In this document: positions 24,965 through 33,645 of the stretch, piece by piece
Layout: the number at the start of each line of letters is the position of its first letter
Numbering within the stretch: the first letter of the stretch is position 1
Source: JAZDGX01 sp964482205
GTDB taxonomy: Bacteria > Eisenbacteria > RBG-16-71-46 > CAIMUX01 > WJJG01
DNA length: 64,000 nt
Direction of reading: 5' to 3'
Assembly: GCA_964482205.1 (NCBI GenBank)
Contig: CAYZWI010000017.1
Span: 1 to 64,000, forward strand
The notes under the pieces: model-generated
Database searches by the model: none
What the model saw: only the letters and a program-made list of their open reading frames with translations
Told to the model about the DNA's origin: nothing
Translations under genes and position numbers: made by a program

Positions 24965-25866
24965 GCCGTCGCCCCGGAAACGGGCGCGCGCGCGACGGCC
25001 GGCTGCCCGAGGATGGACCATTGGCGGAACTGGCCGAAGCCGCAGTCGGCGTACAACTCGCCGACCGCGAAGGGCGCGTCGAGCGATCCCGAAACCGTGA
25101 TGCAGCCCGCCGCCGCAAGGCGCCGGATCGCTTCCCGCGCGAGAATCACGCCCAGGCCGCGCCCCCGAAAGCGAGGCAGGACCTGCACCCAATCAATGAA
25201 GCCTTCGTCCGTTTCGCCGCAGTAACCGCAGACTGCCGCGCCGATCGGGCGCGCGAGCGTTTCATCGCACAGGAAGAACCATCCGTCGGCGTAATAGGAT
25301 GGCGCGCGCGCCGCCACCGCGAGCCGTTCGGCATCGATGAAGCGCGGCAGGCTGGGATAGGCGGAGTTCATCAAGTCGGCGAGCGTGGGGAGATCCTTCT
25401 CGGGATCGACGGTGAGTATGCGCAATCCGGCGGGCACGGAGACGGGGCCCGGCTTCGGGCCTTCGTAGATCGCGCGGAAGCAGCGTCCTAGCACCTGCAG
25501 CGAAAGCTCTTCGTTCCACTTGGTGCGTCCGGTCTCCATCACGGGGAGGAAGGTCAGCGTGGGAACACGATTCTTCACCTGCACGATGAGATTGCGCAGG
25601 GTTTCGGCCCGTTCCGGCACGCTCCAGGTGAGCTCGATCGAGTCGTCGCCGTACGCGACCACCGAGCTCAGGCGGCGCCCGTTCGTCGAGACGAGGTAAT
25701 TGCAGCCCATGAGGACATCGCGCACTTTGCAGAGGGGCGTGTAGAGGGTGAGATGCGGCGCCTTCTTGTAGAGCGGCTCGATCAATTCCAGCGTGGTCGG
25801 CCGCGACGCGGACGAAGTCCGCGCCGGAGTGCGCGTGCGCCCCTGGTACAGAGCCGAGAGAATCAC
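24961..25866 (-). CDS. GNAT N-acetyltransferase with extra N-terminal domain
   Basis: 301 residues; the frame opens with GTG at 25866. The C-terminal 150 residues form the GNAT core: LRILTVDPEKDLPTLADLMN, a substrate strand around GWFFLCDETLARPIGAAVCG, the acetyl-CoA loop VLPRFRGRGLGVILAREAIR and the final strand YADCGFGQFRQWSI. The N-terminal 130 residues (TLYTPLCKVRDVLMGCNYLV, SVVAYGDDSIELTWSVPE) resemble the extra beta domain of other two-domain GNATs. It is the first gene of the ATGA/GTGA-coupled trio ending at 22704. Acceptor unknown. Confidence 0.78.
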   Translation of the reverse strand: MILSALYQGRTRTPARTSSASRPTTLELIEPLYKKAPHLTLYTPLCKVRDVLMGCNYLVSTNGRRLSSVVAYGDDSIELTWSVPERAETLRNLIVQVKNRVPTLTFLPVMETGRTKWNEELSLQVLGRCFRAIYEGPKPGPVSVPAGLRILTVDPEKDLPTLADLMNSAYPSLPRFIDAERLAVAARAPSYYADGWFFLCDETLARPIGAAVCGYCGETDEGFIDWVQVLPRFRGRGLGVILAREAIRRLAAAGCITVSGSLDAPFAVGELYADCGFGQFRQWSILGQPAVARAPVSGATA

Positions 25867-25931
25867 GATTGCGAACCCACCCCGCTCGAGGTCTGGTCAC
25901 GAAATCGATGTTGGCCGGTCGCATCGGAAGG

Positions 25932-26171
25932 CTAGTCGACCCAGGCCACCATCCAAGTGCGTTCGATGGCTTCCCCGCCGCCGAACAATTCTACCATGTC
26001 TCCGTCGACGAGGCTCCTTCCGCGACGCGTCTCGCGCTCCCCATTCACGCGCACCCGCCCGCCCTGGATGAGCATCTTGGCTTCGCCACCGGTGGCGGTC
26101 GCGCCCGCGAACTTGAGGAAGGCGTCGAGCCTGATTCCGGGCCTGCGCACGTGGACGGTTTCCAGTTCCAT
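25932..26171 (-). CDS. Small S4-domain RNA-binding protein (RlbA/YbcJ-like)
   Basis: 79 residues, starting MELETVHVRRPGIRLDAFLK. The S4 core IRLDAFLKFAGATATGGEAKMLIQGG, cited in part, and VRVNGERETRRGRSLVDGDMV fills the whole protein. Such small stand-alone S4 proteins bind structured RNA, often 23S rRNA or stalled ribosomes. It is divergent from the helix-turn-helix gene at 26298, sharing a 126-base intergenic region. Confidence 0.85.
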   Translation of the reverse strand: MELETVHVRRPGIRLDAFLKFAGATATGGEAKMLIQGGRVRVNGERETRRGRSLVDGDMVELFGGGEAIERTWMVAWVD

Positions 26172-26297
26172 GAGACCCGATATTGGCACACCGCGATCGC
26201 GAGTGCTACGCTGCGCCCATTCTTCGCGCATCAGGGAGCGATTTCCGGCGGCGGCTGTGGGAAGGCGGGCAGAGGAGACTTGGGCAGGAGAATTGCT

Positions 26298-26729
26298 ATG
26301 GCACGCGTCTTGCCATCGAAGACCCGAGGGCACCTGGCGGCCGCGGCGCTACGCGTCGCGGAGCATCGCGAGAGCCGGCCCGCGCGGGCGGATGAGATCG
26401 CGGCCCTGCTCGGGTGGGGCCACGAGGAGACGCTGGTGGTCTTGAAGGGCCTCGTCGACGCGGGCGTCCTGCGCATGCACGAGACGCCCTTCGAGGTGCG
26501 CTTCGAGATCGTCGACCACATGAAGCTCGAGACCTTGCCCGAGGAAGGCGAGGAGCCGGTGCTGGAAGAGGAAGTGGCCGACTTTCACCGGCGGACCAAG
26601 TCGCGCCGCGAGGAAATGGAGCGCATGTTCCGCGAGGGCGAGGTCGACAAGCAGCGCAAGAAGAAGGTCGAGGATCTGGAGGCGCAATTCGACCAATTCC
26701 GCAAGAAGAAGCGCCCTCCGATGCCCTGA
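26298..26729 (+). CDS. Small helix-turn-helix protein with charged coiled tail
   Basis: 143 residues from the ATG at 26298 with AGGAG upstream. Residues 10-60 look like a winged-helix element (HLAAAALRVAEHRESRPARADEIAALLGW and ETLVVLKGLVDAGVLRMHE, cited in part). A beta wing, FEVRFEIVDHMKLETLP, follows, then a strongly charged helix (EEEVADFHRRTKSRREEMER and KQRKKKVEDLEAQFDQFRKK) that may form a coiled coil. This could be a transcription regulator or a nucleoid-type protein. No family recognised with certainty. Confidence 0.7.
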   Translation: MARVLPSKTRGHLAAAALRVAEHRESRPARADEIAALLGWGHEETLVVLKGLVDAGVLRMHETPFEVRFEIVDHMKLETLPEEGEEPVLEEEVADFHRRTKSRREEMERMFREGEVDKQRKKKVEDLEAQFDQFRKKKRPPMP

Positions 26730-26834
26730 CGGCCCGACCTCCATCGGGGGCGAGGGTGCCGTCGAGGGCGATCGCGCGCACGGAATCCCGCCCGAACATC
26801 CGCTCCGCGCTACCCGGAATCCGCCGCTATCGGG

Positions 26835-26840
26835 TATAAT
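26835..26840 (+). promoter_or_regulatory. TATAAT -10 element upstream of the candidate selenoprotein gene
   Basis: A perfect TATAAT preceded by GG lies 100 bases before the ATG at 26940. No good -35 was found at 16-18 bases, so the promoter may rely on another sigma factor or activator. Confidence 0.35.
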
Positions 26841-26939
26841 TGAGGCACGCCTTCCGGGCTTCCGGATGGCACATCCCCGCCGGGCGACACAGCTTGCGGC
26901 GGGTTTTCGTCGCAGTCTCGCACACCAAGGAGGACGGGA

Positions 26940-29018
26940 ATGAGCGTCACGCGAGGGGTATGGGCATTCCTTTTCCTGGGCGCGATCGCAGCCTTGGCCG
27001 CGCTGCCGGCATCGGCTTCGGTGCCGCGCATCGTTCTGGCTGAAGACTTCACGGCCTCATGGTGAAGCTACTGCCCCGATGCCCGGGCCGGGCTCGATAT
27101 CGTGGCAGGAGAATTCGGTGATCAACTCGCCATCGTCGAATACCACCCCAGCAGCAGCGATCCCATGGTGCTGCCCTGGTCGGTGGCGCGGGGCAACTTC
27201 TATGGCACCAGGTTTGGGGGCTACCCGACGGTGATCTTCGACGGCCGGATCGACCATGTGGGGTCGTACGGCTCGCCGGCTGCGTGCGCGAATGCGTATC
27301 GCACTTCCATCAATCAACGCCTGGCCATACCGGCCAACGTGTCGGTGGAAGGCATCTTCAATTACAGCACCGAGAATGTCTCGCTGACGGCCAAGGCGAA
27401 GAAGGTGGACGCCGTCACGCTCACCTCGCCCATTTTCGTGATGGCCGTCTTGGAAGACGACATCCATTCCGGCGGACGGATCTACAACCATGTCGTCCGC
27501 GCCGGAGGCAGCCAGAACATCACCCTCACGGACGTAGGCGACTCCGTGATCGTGGCGATGGACTTTCCCATCCGCCCGAATTGGAACATGGACAACGTCC
27601 ATTGCGTGGCGTGGGTTCAGCAATCGACCGGCCAGCTGCCTGTCTACCAGGCCGCCGACCTCACCCTCTTCACCGACTTCACCTTCGACTTCGAGGACAA
27701 CCTGATCACGATCCCCGAAGGCAACGGGGAGGCGATCTTCGAGGGCACGCTCACGAGCCTGTATGAGTCGGCCCAGGACATCACCGTGTCGCTCAACAAC
27801 ACCTTCGGCTGGCCGTGCGAGTTTATGGTCGAGGGCGAAGCGGACTTCCACACCGATCCCGCGGTCGTTCCGCTGGCTCCCGCCCAGCAGTTGGTGGTGA
27901 CCGTGCGTGTCACGACCAACTCGGAGCGGCGAGTGGGCGAAGGCGCGCTGCAGCTGCAGTCGCCCAACCGCGTCGCCACCAAGAAGTGCCGCATCTTCAA
28001 CGGCGGCCCCGCGATCCTCATGGTGGACGACGACGGCCGCTATCCGACCAACGAGGAAGAGCCGATTCTCGCCGCGCTCGATGCCGCCAACGCGCTCTAC
28101 GACCACTGGGACGTGCGTCTCGATTACGGCCGGCCCCCGACACTGGACGAAATCAGCCAGTACGATGCGGCCATCTGGCATGTCGGGCGCCAGGTGGGAA
28201 TGATCGACGACAGCGATGTGCAGCTCTTCACAGATTACCTGAACAACGGCGGCGGGCTGATCCTCTCGTACCAACAGTTCATGAACTTCGCCGACACCTG
28301 CTCGGTGCCGGTGGTTCCCGCCTTCGTGCACGACTATCTCGGCATCGACGATGTCGCGGTGGACGCGGGCGCCGACAGCGCGCTGGGCGTGCCGGGCGAT
28401 CCGATCACCGACGGGATGAACATCTACTTCAACTACTCCTCGAGCGTGCTCAACAAGGCGGATGTGCTCACGCTGAATGCGACCGGGGCGCCGATCCTGC
28501 ACAATTCGGCGGGCGGCGTCATCGGCGTGCGCGCGGATCTCGAAGGAGCGGTGGTTCCGGGCCGGGGCAACGCGCGTGTGGTCTTCTTCTCCTGCTTCCT
28601 GAACGCGCTGCAGGACTCGAGCGATCCGGACAACCTGAAGACGCTCCTCGACAATTCCATCGAATGGGTGCTGGCGCGGGGCAGCGCCGGGATCGGCGAT
28701 CAGGCGCGTTCGCATCTCTCGGCGATCCGCAGCATCGCTCCCAATCCGCTGTCGATGAGCTACGCCCGCGGCAGCGGGACCGCGATCCGTCTGCGCGTGA
28801 GCGATGCAGTCGCGAACCAGCCCGTGCGCCTGGATGTGTTCGACTTGAACGGACGGCTGGTGCGCAATCTGATCGACGGATCGCTCCCGGCCGGCACGGC
28901 GGATGCGAACTGGGACGGGCGCGAGTCTTCGGGCCAGCCGGTGGGCAGCGGGATGTACTACCTGCGCTTCACCACTCCCGAGGGCATCGACCGCGCTCCG
29001 ATCGTGGTCATTCGGTAA
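26940..29018 (+). CDS. Candidate selenoprotein: exported Omp28/thioredoxin-like protein with in-frame TGA in a UxxC motif and C-terminal FlgD-like tag
   Basis: 692 codons with one internal TGA (27063-27065, codon 42). The start at 26940 follows AAGGAGGACGGGA. A signal peptide (1-26, ALPASAS) leads into VPRIVLAEDFTASW, then TGA, then SYCPDA. Omp28-like and thioredoxin-fold relatives have W-C-x-x-C exactly here, so the stop codon replaces the first redox Cys, which is the classical position for selenocysteine. The fold continues with the strand QLAIVEYHPS and the cis-Pro loop GGYPTVIFDG. Residues about 170-350 form a beta sandwich with a domain around ILMVDDDGRYPTNEEEPILAAL, in part. The end carries the shared tag (FDLNGRLVRNL, NWDGRESSG, MYYLRF, IVVIR). 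Reading frame, signal peptide and tag are all in one frame. Selenocysteine insertion itself is inference; alternatives are a pseudogene or a TGC-to-TGA sequence error. Confidence 0.75.
27063..27096 (+). promoter_or_regulatory. In-frame UGA with candidate bacterial SECIS hairpin
   Basis: Downstream of the UGA (27063-27065) the bases can fold into a hairpin. C77-G78-A79 pair with U94-C95-G96 (numbers are the last digits after 270xx), U80 is bulged, G81-C82-C83-C84-G85 pair with C89-G90-G91-G92-C93, and the apical loop is G86-G87-C88. Bacterial SelB-binding elements lie at this distance and have a bulged U and a G-rich apical loop. The loop lacks the U of the E. coli fdhF element, and GC-rich DNA makes hairpins by chance, so this is supportive, not decisive. 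Confidence 0.5.
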
Positions 29019-29056
29019 CGAAGACGCCGGGTTGCCGCCCGGCGGATCGGCCAACA

Positions 29057-29089
29057 GGAACGGGGCGTCCCTTTGGGCGCCCCGTTTCC
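29057..29089. terminator. Bidirectional hairpin terminator between converging genes
   Basis: AACGGGGCG at 29059-29067 and CGCCCCGTT at 29078-29086 form a 9-bp stem with a 10-base loop (TCCCTTTGGG). It lies 40 bases after the candidate selenoprotein stop and 47 bases from the stop of the convergent isochorismatase-like gene. Only a short T run follows on either side. Confidence 0.6.
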
Positions 29090-29132
29090 GTAGATTCCTG
29101 CTCTCGCGGACAGCCAGGTCTCCGGATGTCCG

Positions 29133-29720
29133 CTACTGGGCCGCCCCACGCAAGATCACTTCCGTGCTTGTCCAACCCACCGATTCCAGGATCTCTGTGA
29201 TCGCCTTCGTCTGCTCAGCGCTTGGGCTGAGGAGCGCGCCTTCGATCATGAACATGTCGTAATGGCGCTCCATGGCGCCGAAGTAGGTCGCGAGCACGCA
29301 GCCTGTGGCGCTGAGGCCGCACAGGAAGAGGGTGTTGACCCCCATCTCCTTCAGCGTCGCATCCAATTCCGTGTCCACGAAGGCGCTGGGGTAGTGCTTC
29401 ACGATCTTCGGATCGCTCTCCTGCACGGTGATCGCATCGGGGAACGGAAACCCGGGGCTGTCCGGCGCCGGCCCCCACTTGGGATCGGTGTGATAGACGC
29501 GAATCACGGGGAACCCGTGCTGGCGGAACAGCCAGATGTAACCGTTGATGGTCTGCAAGGCGCTGTCCCGGCCGTTGGCATCCATCATGGGAAGAAACGC
29601 CTCTTGCACGTCGATGACGAGCAAGGCCGGATGGACCGGCCCTTTCTCCTCTTCCTGCGACCAGGCAGCGGGAACGAGGGCCACGAGAAGCACGAGACAG
29701 ATCGCGAAACGAAATCGCAT
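29133..29720 (-). CDS. Exported isochorismatase-like cysteine hydrolase
   Basis: 195 residues with GGAGG upstream. A signal peptide (1-21, ending PAAWSQ) precedes an isochorismatase fold: ALLVIDVQEAFLPMM with the catalytic Asp, YPSAFVDTELDATLKEMGVN carrying the usual Lys-region strand, and FLCGLSATGCVLATYFGAME with the nucleophile Cys. Cytosolic relatives hydrolyse isochorismate, nicotinamide or N-carbamoyl compounds. An exported version is uncommon and suggests action on an external amide or ester. The Asp and Cys of the triad are present. Convergent with the candidate selenoprotein gene. Confidence 0.82.
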   Translation of the reverse strand: MRFRFAICLVLLVALVPAAWSQEEEKGPVHPALLVIDVQEAFLPMMDANGRDSALQTINGYIWLFRQHGFPVIRVYHTDPKWGPAPDSPGFPFPDAITVQESDPKIVKHYPSAFVDTELDATLKEMGVNTLFLCGLSATGCVLATYFGAMERHYDMFMIEGALLSPSAEQTKAITEILESVGWTSTEVILRGAAQ

Positions 29721-29968
29721 GATTCGCCTCCAAAGCGGCAGGGAAGATCGTGACCGCCTGCGACGGCTGCATCGCTTTCGCAGCGCGCAATGGCAACAGT
29801 CTAGCCTGCACGTCCGATGCCAGGCAACAAACCTTCCTGCCCGGCCGGCTTCTGGGTGGGATTACGGTGGCTATCCGAAGTGAAATGTCATGCGCGAAGG
29901 GGAACAGGATAGGTTGCCCGCGTCCGCAGGCGACCCATCCGACGAACCAGAAGCGGAAAATGCGCCGC

Positions 29969-30802
29969 TTACCTCAGGAACACGATCATGCGCGTCATGG
30001 CGCTTCGGCCGTCTTGGACCTTCAGAAACAGCGCGGACGCGGGAACGTCCAGCCCATGCGCCGTTCGTCCATCCCAAGAGAAGGTCGCCTCGCCACCGCC
30101 ACGGCCGTTTGCCGTGAGGTTGCGCAGCAACCTGCCTTGTGCGTCGAAGATGCTGACCGACGCCTCTTCGGCCCCGTCTCCCGTCACTTGAATCGCCTGG
30201 TCGATTCCATAGGGGTTTTGCACTCGGAGCAACAGCCGGCCCGTCGCTGGGCTGGGGACGGGCAGGTCGACATGGGTGGGCGCAAGCACCGGTGAATACA
30301 CCATGTCATCCAGGCAGTAATGCTGTTGATTGTCGCCTGCTCCCCCGACCAAACGGACGGAGAGAAAAGGAGTATCGGACGTGAAGCCCCAGAATTCGCC
30401 ATTGAAGCTGTTGGAAATGAAACCCACATAGAGCGAGTCATCGGCGATGTAGACGCGCAGGCTGTTTCCGGAACCACCAGGCCCACCGAGCGTCCAATTC
30501 CCACCATACCCGAAGATCCCAGATTGGAAGGTCCATGTCGTCATGGGCTCGTTCTGGCTCTGAGAAGCCAGGACGTCCTGGTAACATTCGTGTACCAGAT
30601 TGATGTGGCCGGATTCGCTGGAGACATAGCTGACACCGAAGTTGAGCGTACTGTCAGCGAAATCCTCGGTAAGGTATTGCCAGCTCAAAGCCGCTTCCCA
30701 TTCGGCCTTGTCGGTATAGACCGTGATCGCCACCGCGCCGGCGGTGGCGGTCCAAGACAGGATCGTAATCAGCGCTGCGAACGAGGAGATGGCTCTGCGC
30801 AT
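29969..30802 (-). CDS. Exported protein with C-terminal FlgD-Ig-like tag
   Basis: 277 residues from the ATG at 30802, which follows GGAGGGAAG. A signal peptide (1-24, TATAGAVA) is followed by a 130-residue beta-rich domain (VYTDKAEWEAALSWQYLTED, LRVYIADDSLYVGFISNS, GEFWGFTSDTPFLSVRLVGG) reminiscent of PEP-CTERM-associated lectin-like sandwiches. No PEP-CTERM is present, though. The tail is the shared tag (SIFDAQGRLLRNL, SWDGRTAHG, LFLKVQDG, IVFLR). Function unknown, presumably surface or secreted. Its own promoter is annotated separately. Confidence 0.7.
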   Translation of the reverse strand: MRRAISSFAALITILSWTATAGAVAITVYTDKAEWEAALSWQYLTEDFADSTLNFGVSYVSSESGHINLVHECYQDVLASQSQNEPMTTWTFQSGIFGYGGNWTLGGPGGSGNSLRVYIADDSLYVGFISNSFNGEFWGFTSDTPFLSVRLVGGAGDNQQHYCLDDMVYSPVLAPTHVDLPVPSPATGRLLLRVQNPYGIDQAIQVTGDGAEEASVSIFDAQGRLLRNLTANGRGGGEATFSWDGRTAHGLDVPASALFLKVQDGRSAMTRMIVFLR

Positions 30803-30886
30803 GGCTTCCCTCCAATGGCAGCCTTGCAGGCTGGCATGAGTCGGTTCTCCAGGGGCCTCCGGCGGCGGGATTGGTTCCGCATCGAC

Positions 30887-30895
30887 ATTATACCA
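30887..30895 (-). promoter_or_regulatory. Extended -10 element upstream of the tagged exported protein
   Basis: On the minus strand the bases read TGGTATAAT, a perfect TATAAT with the TG of an extended -10, about 85 bases before the ATG at 30802. No consensus -35. Confidence 0.45.
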
Positions 30896-31026
30896 GCAGG
30901 CATTCCTGAAAGCCGCATAATTGTTGCATCGGCTTTGTTCCTGCTGCGGAGAGAGGGCGGGGGCGGCGGGCACGAAGGCAGGGCCTTACGCCAGGAGGGC
31001 GTCGCTGCGTGACTGCGGCTACGCTC

Positions 31027-32871
31027 CTATCGGAGGCCCCTTTCCAGAACGCCTGCCAATTTCTCCGCCGCTTCCTTCAGCGCGGGATCGGACGACGGAT
31101 CGCGTTCCAGCCGCTCTCGCAAATCGGTGAGCATCGTCTGCGCCTCGGCCGTCCGGCCCATCTGCAACCGGCAGAAGGCTACCCGATAGCGCGCCTGATT
31201 GCGCACGCCCTCTAGGAAGGGTTGCTCGAGCCATGGGGAAGCGAGCGCCCTCTCGTCGGCGGGCAGCGCATTCGCGCAGTCGCGCTTCTCGAAGTAGTGA
31301 ATGCCGAGCGCCGCGTACTGGTCCCCGAATCCCTCGTCACGGGGGAATTCCGAGAGCGGGCGATTGACCAGCACCAGTAGCACGATCAGCACGCCGGCGC
31401 TCATGAGCAGCGCGCGGGGTCGCCGCGCGCGAATCTGCCGAACCCAGAGCAGCAATTGATGCGCGGCGAAGATCGCCAGGATGCCCGCGGCCACCATGCG
31501 ATAGCGGCCGAGCACGAAGAGCGCCACGAAGGACGCGACCTGCACGAGGAGAAAGACCGCGAGCGTGCGTCCGCGTCGCGCCCGCAGCGCGGTCCACAGA
31601 CCGATCAGTCCGACGGGCGCGATCCATGCGAAGGCCGCCGGCAGGATGCGCAACATCCAGGAATACTGCTGCCCGAAGTAGAATTGATCCCGAATCCCAA
31701 GCTCGCGCGCATGAAAGAAGAGGCCGAGTTTCTTGATCCACAATCCTATCGTTCGCCCGGGATGGCGCGCGATGTAGCTCCAGGTCTGCGCGGTCAGCTC
31801 CTTGGAATCGGCGATCGCCTCGTGCGCGTCCACTTTTCCGGTGAGGTAGAGATTCAAGCCCTGGCCGGTCTCGTCCTTGTCCATGAAGGTATGCGTGCCG
31901 TTCGCCTCGGGGCCGTTGCCTTTGTAGAAGTTCCTCCCGCCAGTAGTCGTGAGGAGCACGAGCTCGTGCGAGACGACGATGTTGCGGATGGTGAAGGGCG
32001 CGATCACGAGCACGCATCCGGCCGCGAGGGCCACGCAGGCGCGCACCCATGCGCGCCGGTCGCGCACATCGCTCTCTGCGCGTCGCTCGCGCACGCCGCT
32101 CCCTGCGCGTCCCGCGCGCCCGCTGGCGTGGCCGCGGTCGTGGATCCAGGCGATGAGCGCTGCGACGGCCGGGATCAGCAGCAGCGCATTCGCGCGGGCG
32201 ACGGCGGCGAGCCCGATGAGCGCGCCGCCCAGCAACGCGCGCCGCCACGACAGGCGCTTCTCGAGATCGATCAGCACCCAGGCGGCGAGGAGATTCCGGA
32301 AGAGGATCAGCGTGTCGGGAAGCAGCATCAGGTTCTGGAACACGAAGAAGCCGTAGAAGGCGAAGAACGCGCCCGCCATCCAACCCGTTGTCTCGTCGAA
32401 GATCTTGCGCGCGATCGCGTAGGCGAGCACGCAGGTGAGCGCGCCCATCACGCATTGCAGGATGAGCGCGGTCGCGACCCCAGGCCCGAAGATCGCGTAG
32501 GCGATGCCGAGGGCGTAGTAATAGAGCGGGCTCAGGAAGTAGGGGTGGTTGCCGATCAAGTCGCCGCCCGCGACCTGGCGCGCCATCATGTCGTAGTAGC
32601 GCGTGTCGGCGAGAAGCTCCGCGCGCTCGAGCAGCGGCCACGCGCGCATCTGTGCGTAGGCGATCAGGCGCACGGCGAGCGCAACGACGAAGATCAGGAC
32701 GGCGGGGAGCCAGGCCCGGAGAGGGGAGGTGCTGGGAGCCGGAGCGGGCGGTGTCCTCTCGTTCAACCTCCGCAGACGCTCCCTGGCCCGCTGGCCGATC
32801 CGATCGGCCGTACTCAGGATGTCTTGCGATACCGGCACCACCAGCGGAGGCGGATTCCGTTTCTTGCCCAT
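31027..32871 (-). CDS. GT-C-fold membrane glycosyltransferase (ArnT/PMT-like) with C-terminal helical repeats
   Basis: 614 residues. After a basic N-terminal tail, about 11 hydrophobic segments run from near residue 52 to 500. The first long luminal loop holds RAELLADTRYYDMMARQVAG, with the Asp expected to act as catalytic or metal-binding residue in GT-C enzymes, and GNHPYFLSPLYYYALG. A second loop has TTGGRNFYKGNGPEANGT. The last 100 residues are soluble and TPR-like (YAALGIHYFEKRDCANALPA, YRVAFCRLQMGRTAEAQTML). Such enzymes transfer sugars from polyprenyl phosphates to proteins or lipids on the outer face of the inner membrane. Acceptor unknown; the tagged exported proteins nearby are candidates. 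Confidence 0.82.
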   Translation of the reverse strand: MGKKRNPPPLVVPVSQDILSTADRIGQRARERLRRLNERTPPAPAPSTSPLRAWLPAVLIFVVALAVRLIAYAQMRAWPLLERAELLADTRYYDMMARQVAGGDLIGNHPYFLSPLYYYALGIAYAIFGPGVATALILQCVMGALTCVLAYAIARKIFDETTGWMAGAFFAFYGFFVFQNLMLLPDTLILFRNLLAAWVLIDLEKRLSWRRALLGGALIGLAAVARANALLLIPAVAALIAWIHDRGHASGRAGRAGSGVRERRAESDVRDRRAWVRACVALAAGCVLVIAPFTIRNIVVSHELVLLTTTGGRNFYKGNGPEANGTHTFMDKDETGQGLNLYLTGKVDAHEAIADSKELTAQTWSYIARHPGRTIGLWIKKLGLFFHARELGIRDQFYFGQQYSWMLRILPAAFAWIAPVGLIGLWTALRARRGRTLAVFLLVQVASFVALFVLGRYRMVAAGILAIFAAHQLLLWVRQIRARRPRALLMSAGVLIVLLVLVNRPLSEFPRDEGFGDQYAALGIHYFEKRDCANALPADERALASPWLEQPFLEGVRNQARYRVAFCRLQMGRTAEAQTMLTDLRERLERDPSSDPALKEAAEKLAGVLERGLR

Positions 32872-33102
32872 GGCCTCGTCTGCTCCAGGCTCTTCGCTCT
32901 TGGGGATCCAAAGGCCGGATGATAGGGCGGGTGCGGAAATTCGTCCAGAGGCGAGAGGCGCGGCAAACAGTTGCCCTTTCGCTGCGCGAAAAAGCGCCAG
33001 GGGCCCGGGAGGCTTCGGTCGTCCTCATGCTCCCGGGCCCGAGGAGGGGGGATCGAGAATCAACAGACGCGCGACATCAACTCATCGATGCAATCAAAAT
33101 CC

Positions 33103-33555
33103 TCAACTGTCGGCCGCGAGCTTCTTCGCCACGGCTTCGAGGGTCTTCAAGGGAATGGAGATGTGCACATCCTCTTCGACATCGCGCACATGGACGACGA
33201 GGTTCCCGCCGCGCTTCGCGATGCGCACGTGCTCGTCGGGGCCGTCCACTTCCACGAGCGAGCAGTCGGGAGCGTTTCTCAGCACGCGGCTCACGCGTTC
33301 GGCCGCGAGCGAGGCGATCCTGTTCTTGCCCGCGTCTTTCACGATGTGATCCGGCAGAAAGCCGATGGCGTTGTTGACGAGCATGCCTGGGATCCGCAAG
33401 CCGTGCACCTCGCTGCCGCCCGGGCCGGTGGCGTTGATGTCCACGGTGATCATTCCCGAGCGATGCGCCGTCACCGCCATCGCGATCCCCGCAAAGAGAA
33501 TCAGGGCCACGATGCTGCCGAACAGAATCAGGAAGGGACGGGAGCTGCGGTCCAT
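33103..33555 (-). CDS. Small membrane-anchored protein, paralogue of the upstream exported protein
   Basis: 150 residues with AAAGGAG before the ATG. One transmembrane helix (about 8-28, LILFGSIVALILFAGIAMAV) is followed by a soluble domain. Its first strand pair, GMITVDINATGPGGSEVHGL, and the closing VRIAKRGGNLVVHVRDVEED and VHISIPLKTLEAVAKKL resemble the neighbour at 33646-34194, position by position. I do not recognise a named family. Ninety bases downstream of that neighbour on the same strand, so likely cotranscribed. Confidence 0.65.
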   Translation of the reverse strand: MDRSSRPFLILFGSIVALILFAGIAMAVTAHRSGMITVDINATGPGGSEVHGLRIPGMLVNNAIGFLPDHIVKDAGKNRIASLAAERVSRVLRNAPDCSLVEVDGPDEHVRIAKRGGNLVVHVRDVEEDVHISIPLKTLEAVAKKLAADS

Positions 33556-33645
33556 GGTTCACGCTCCTTTGCCAATCCATGCGTCGCGATCGATCCGGGA
33601 AGGCGTCACTCGGTCGAATCCTTGCGATCGATCCCGGGAGTCGCC

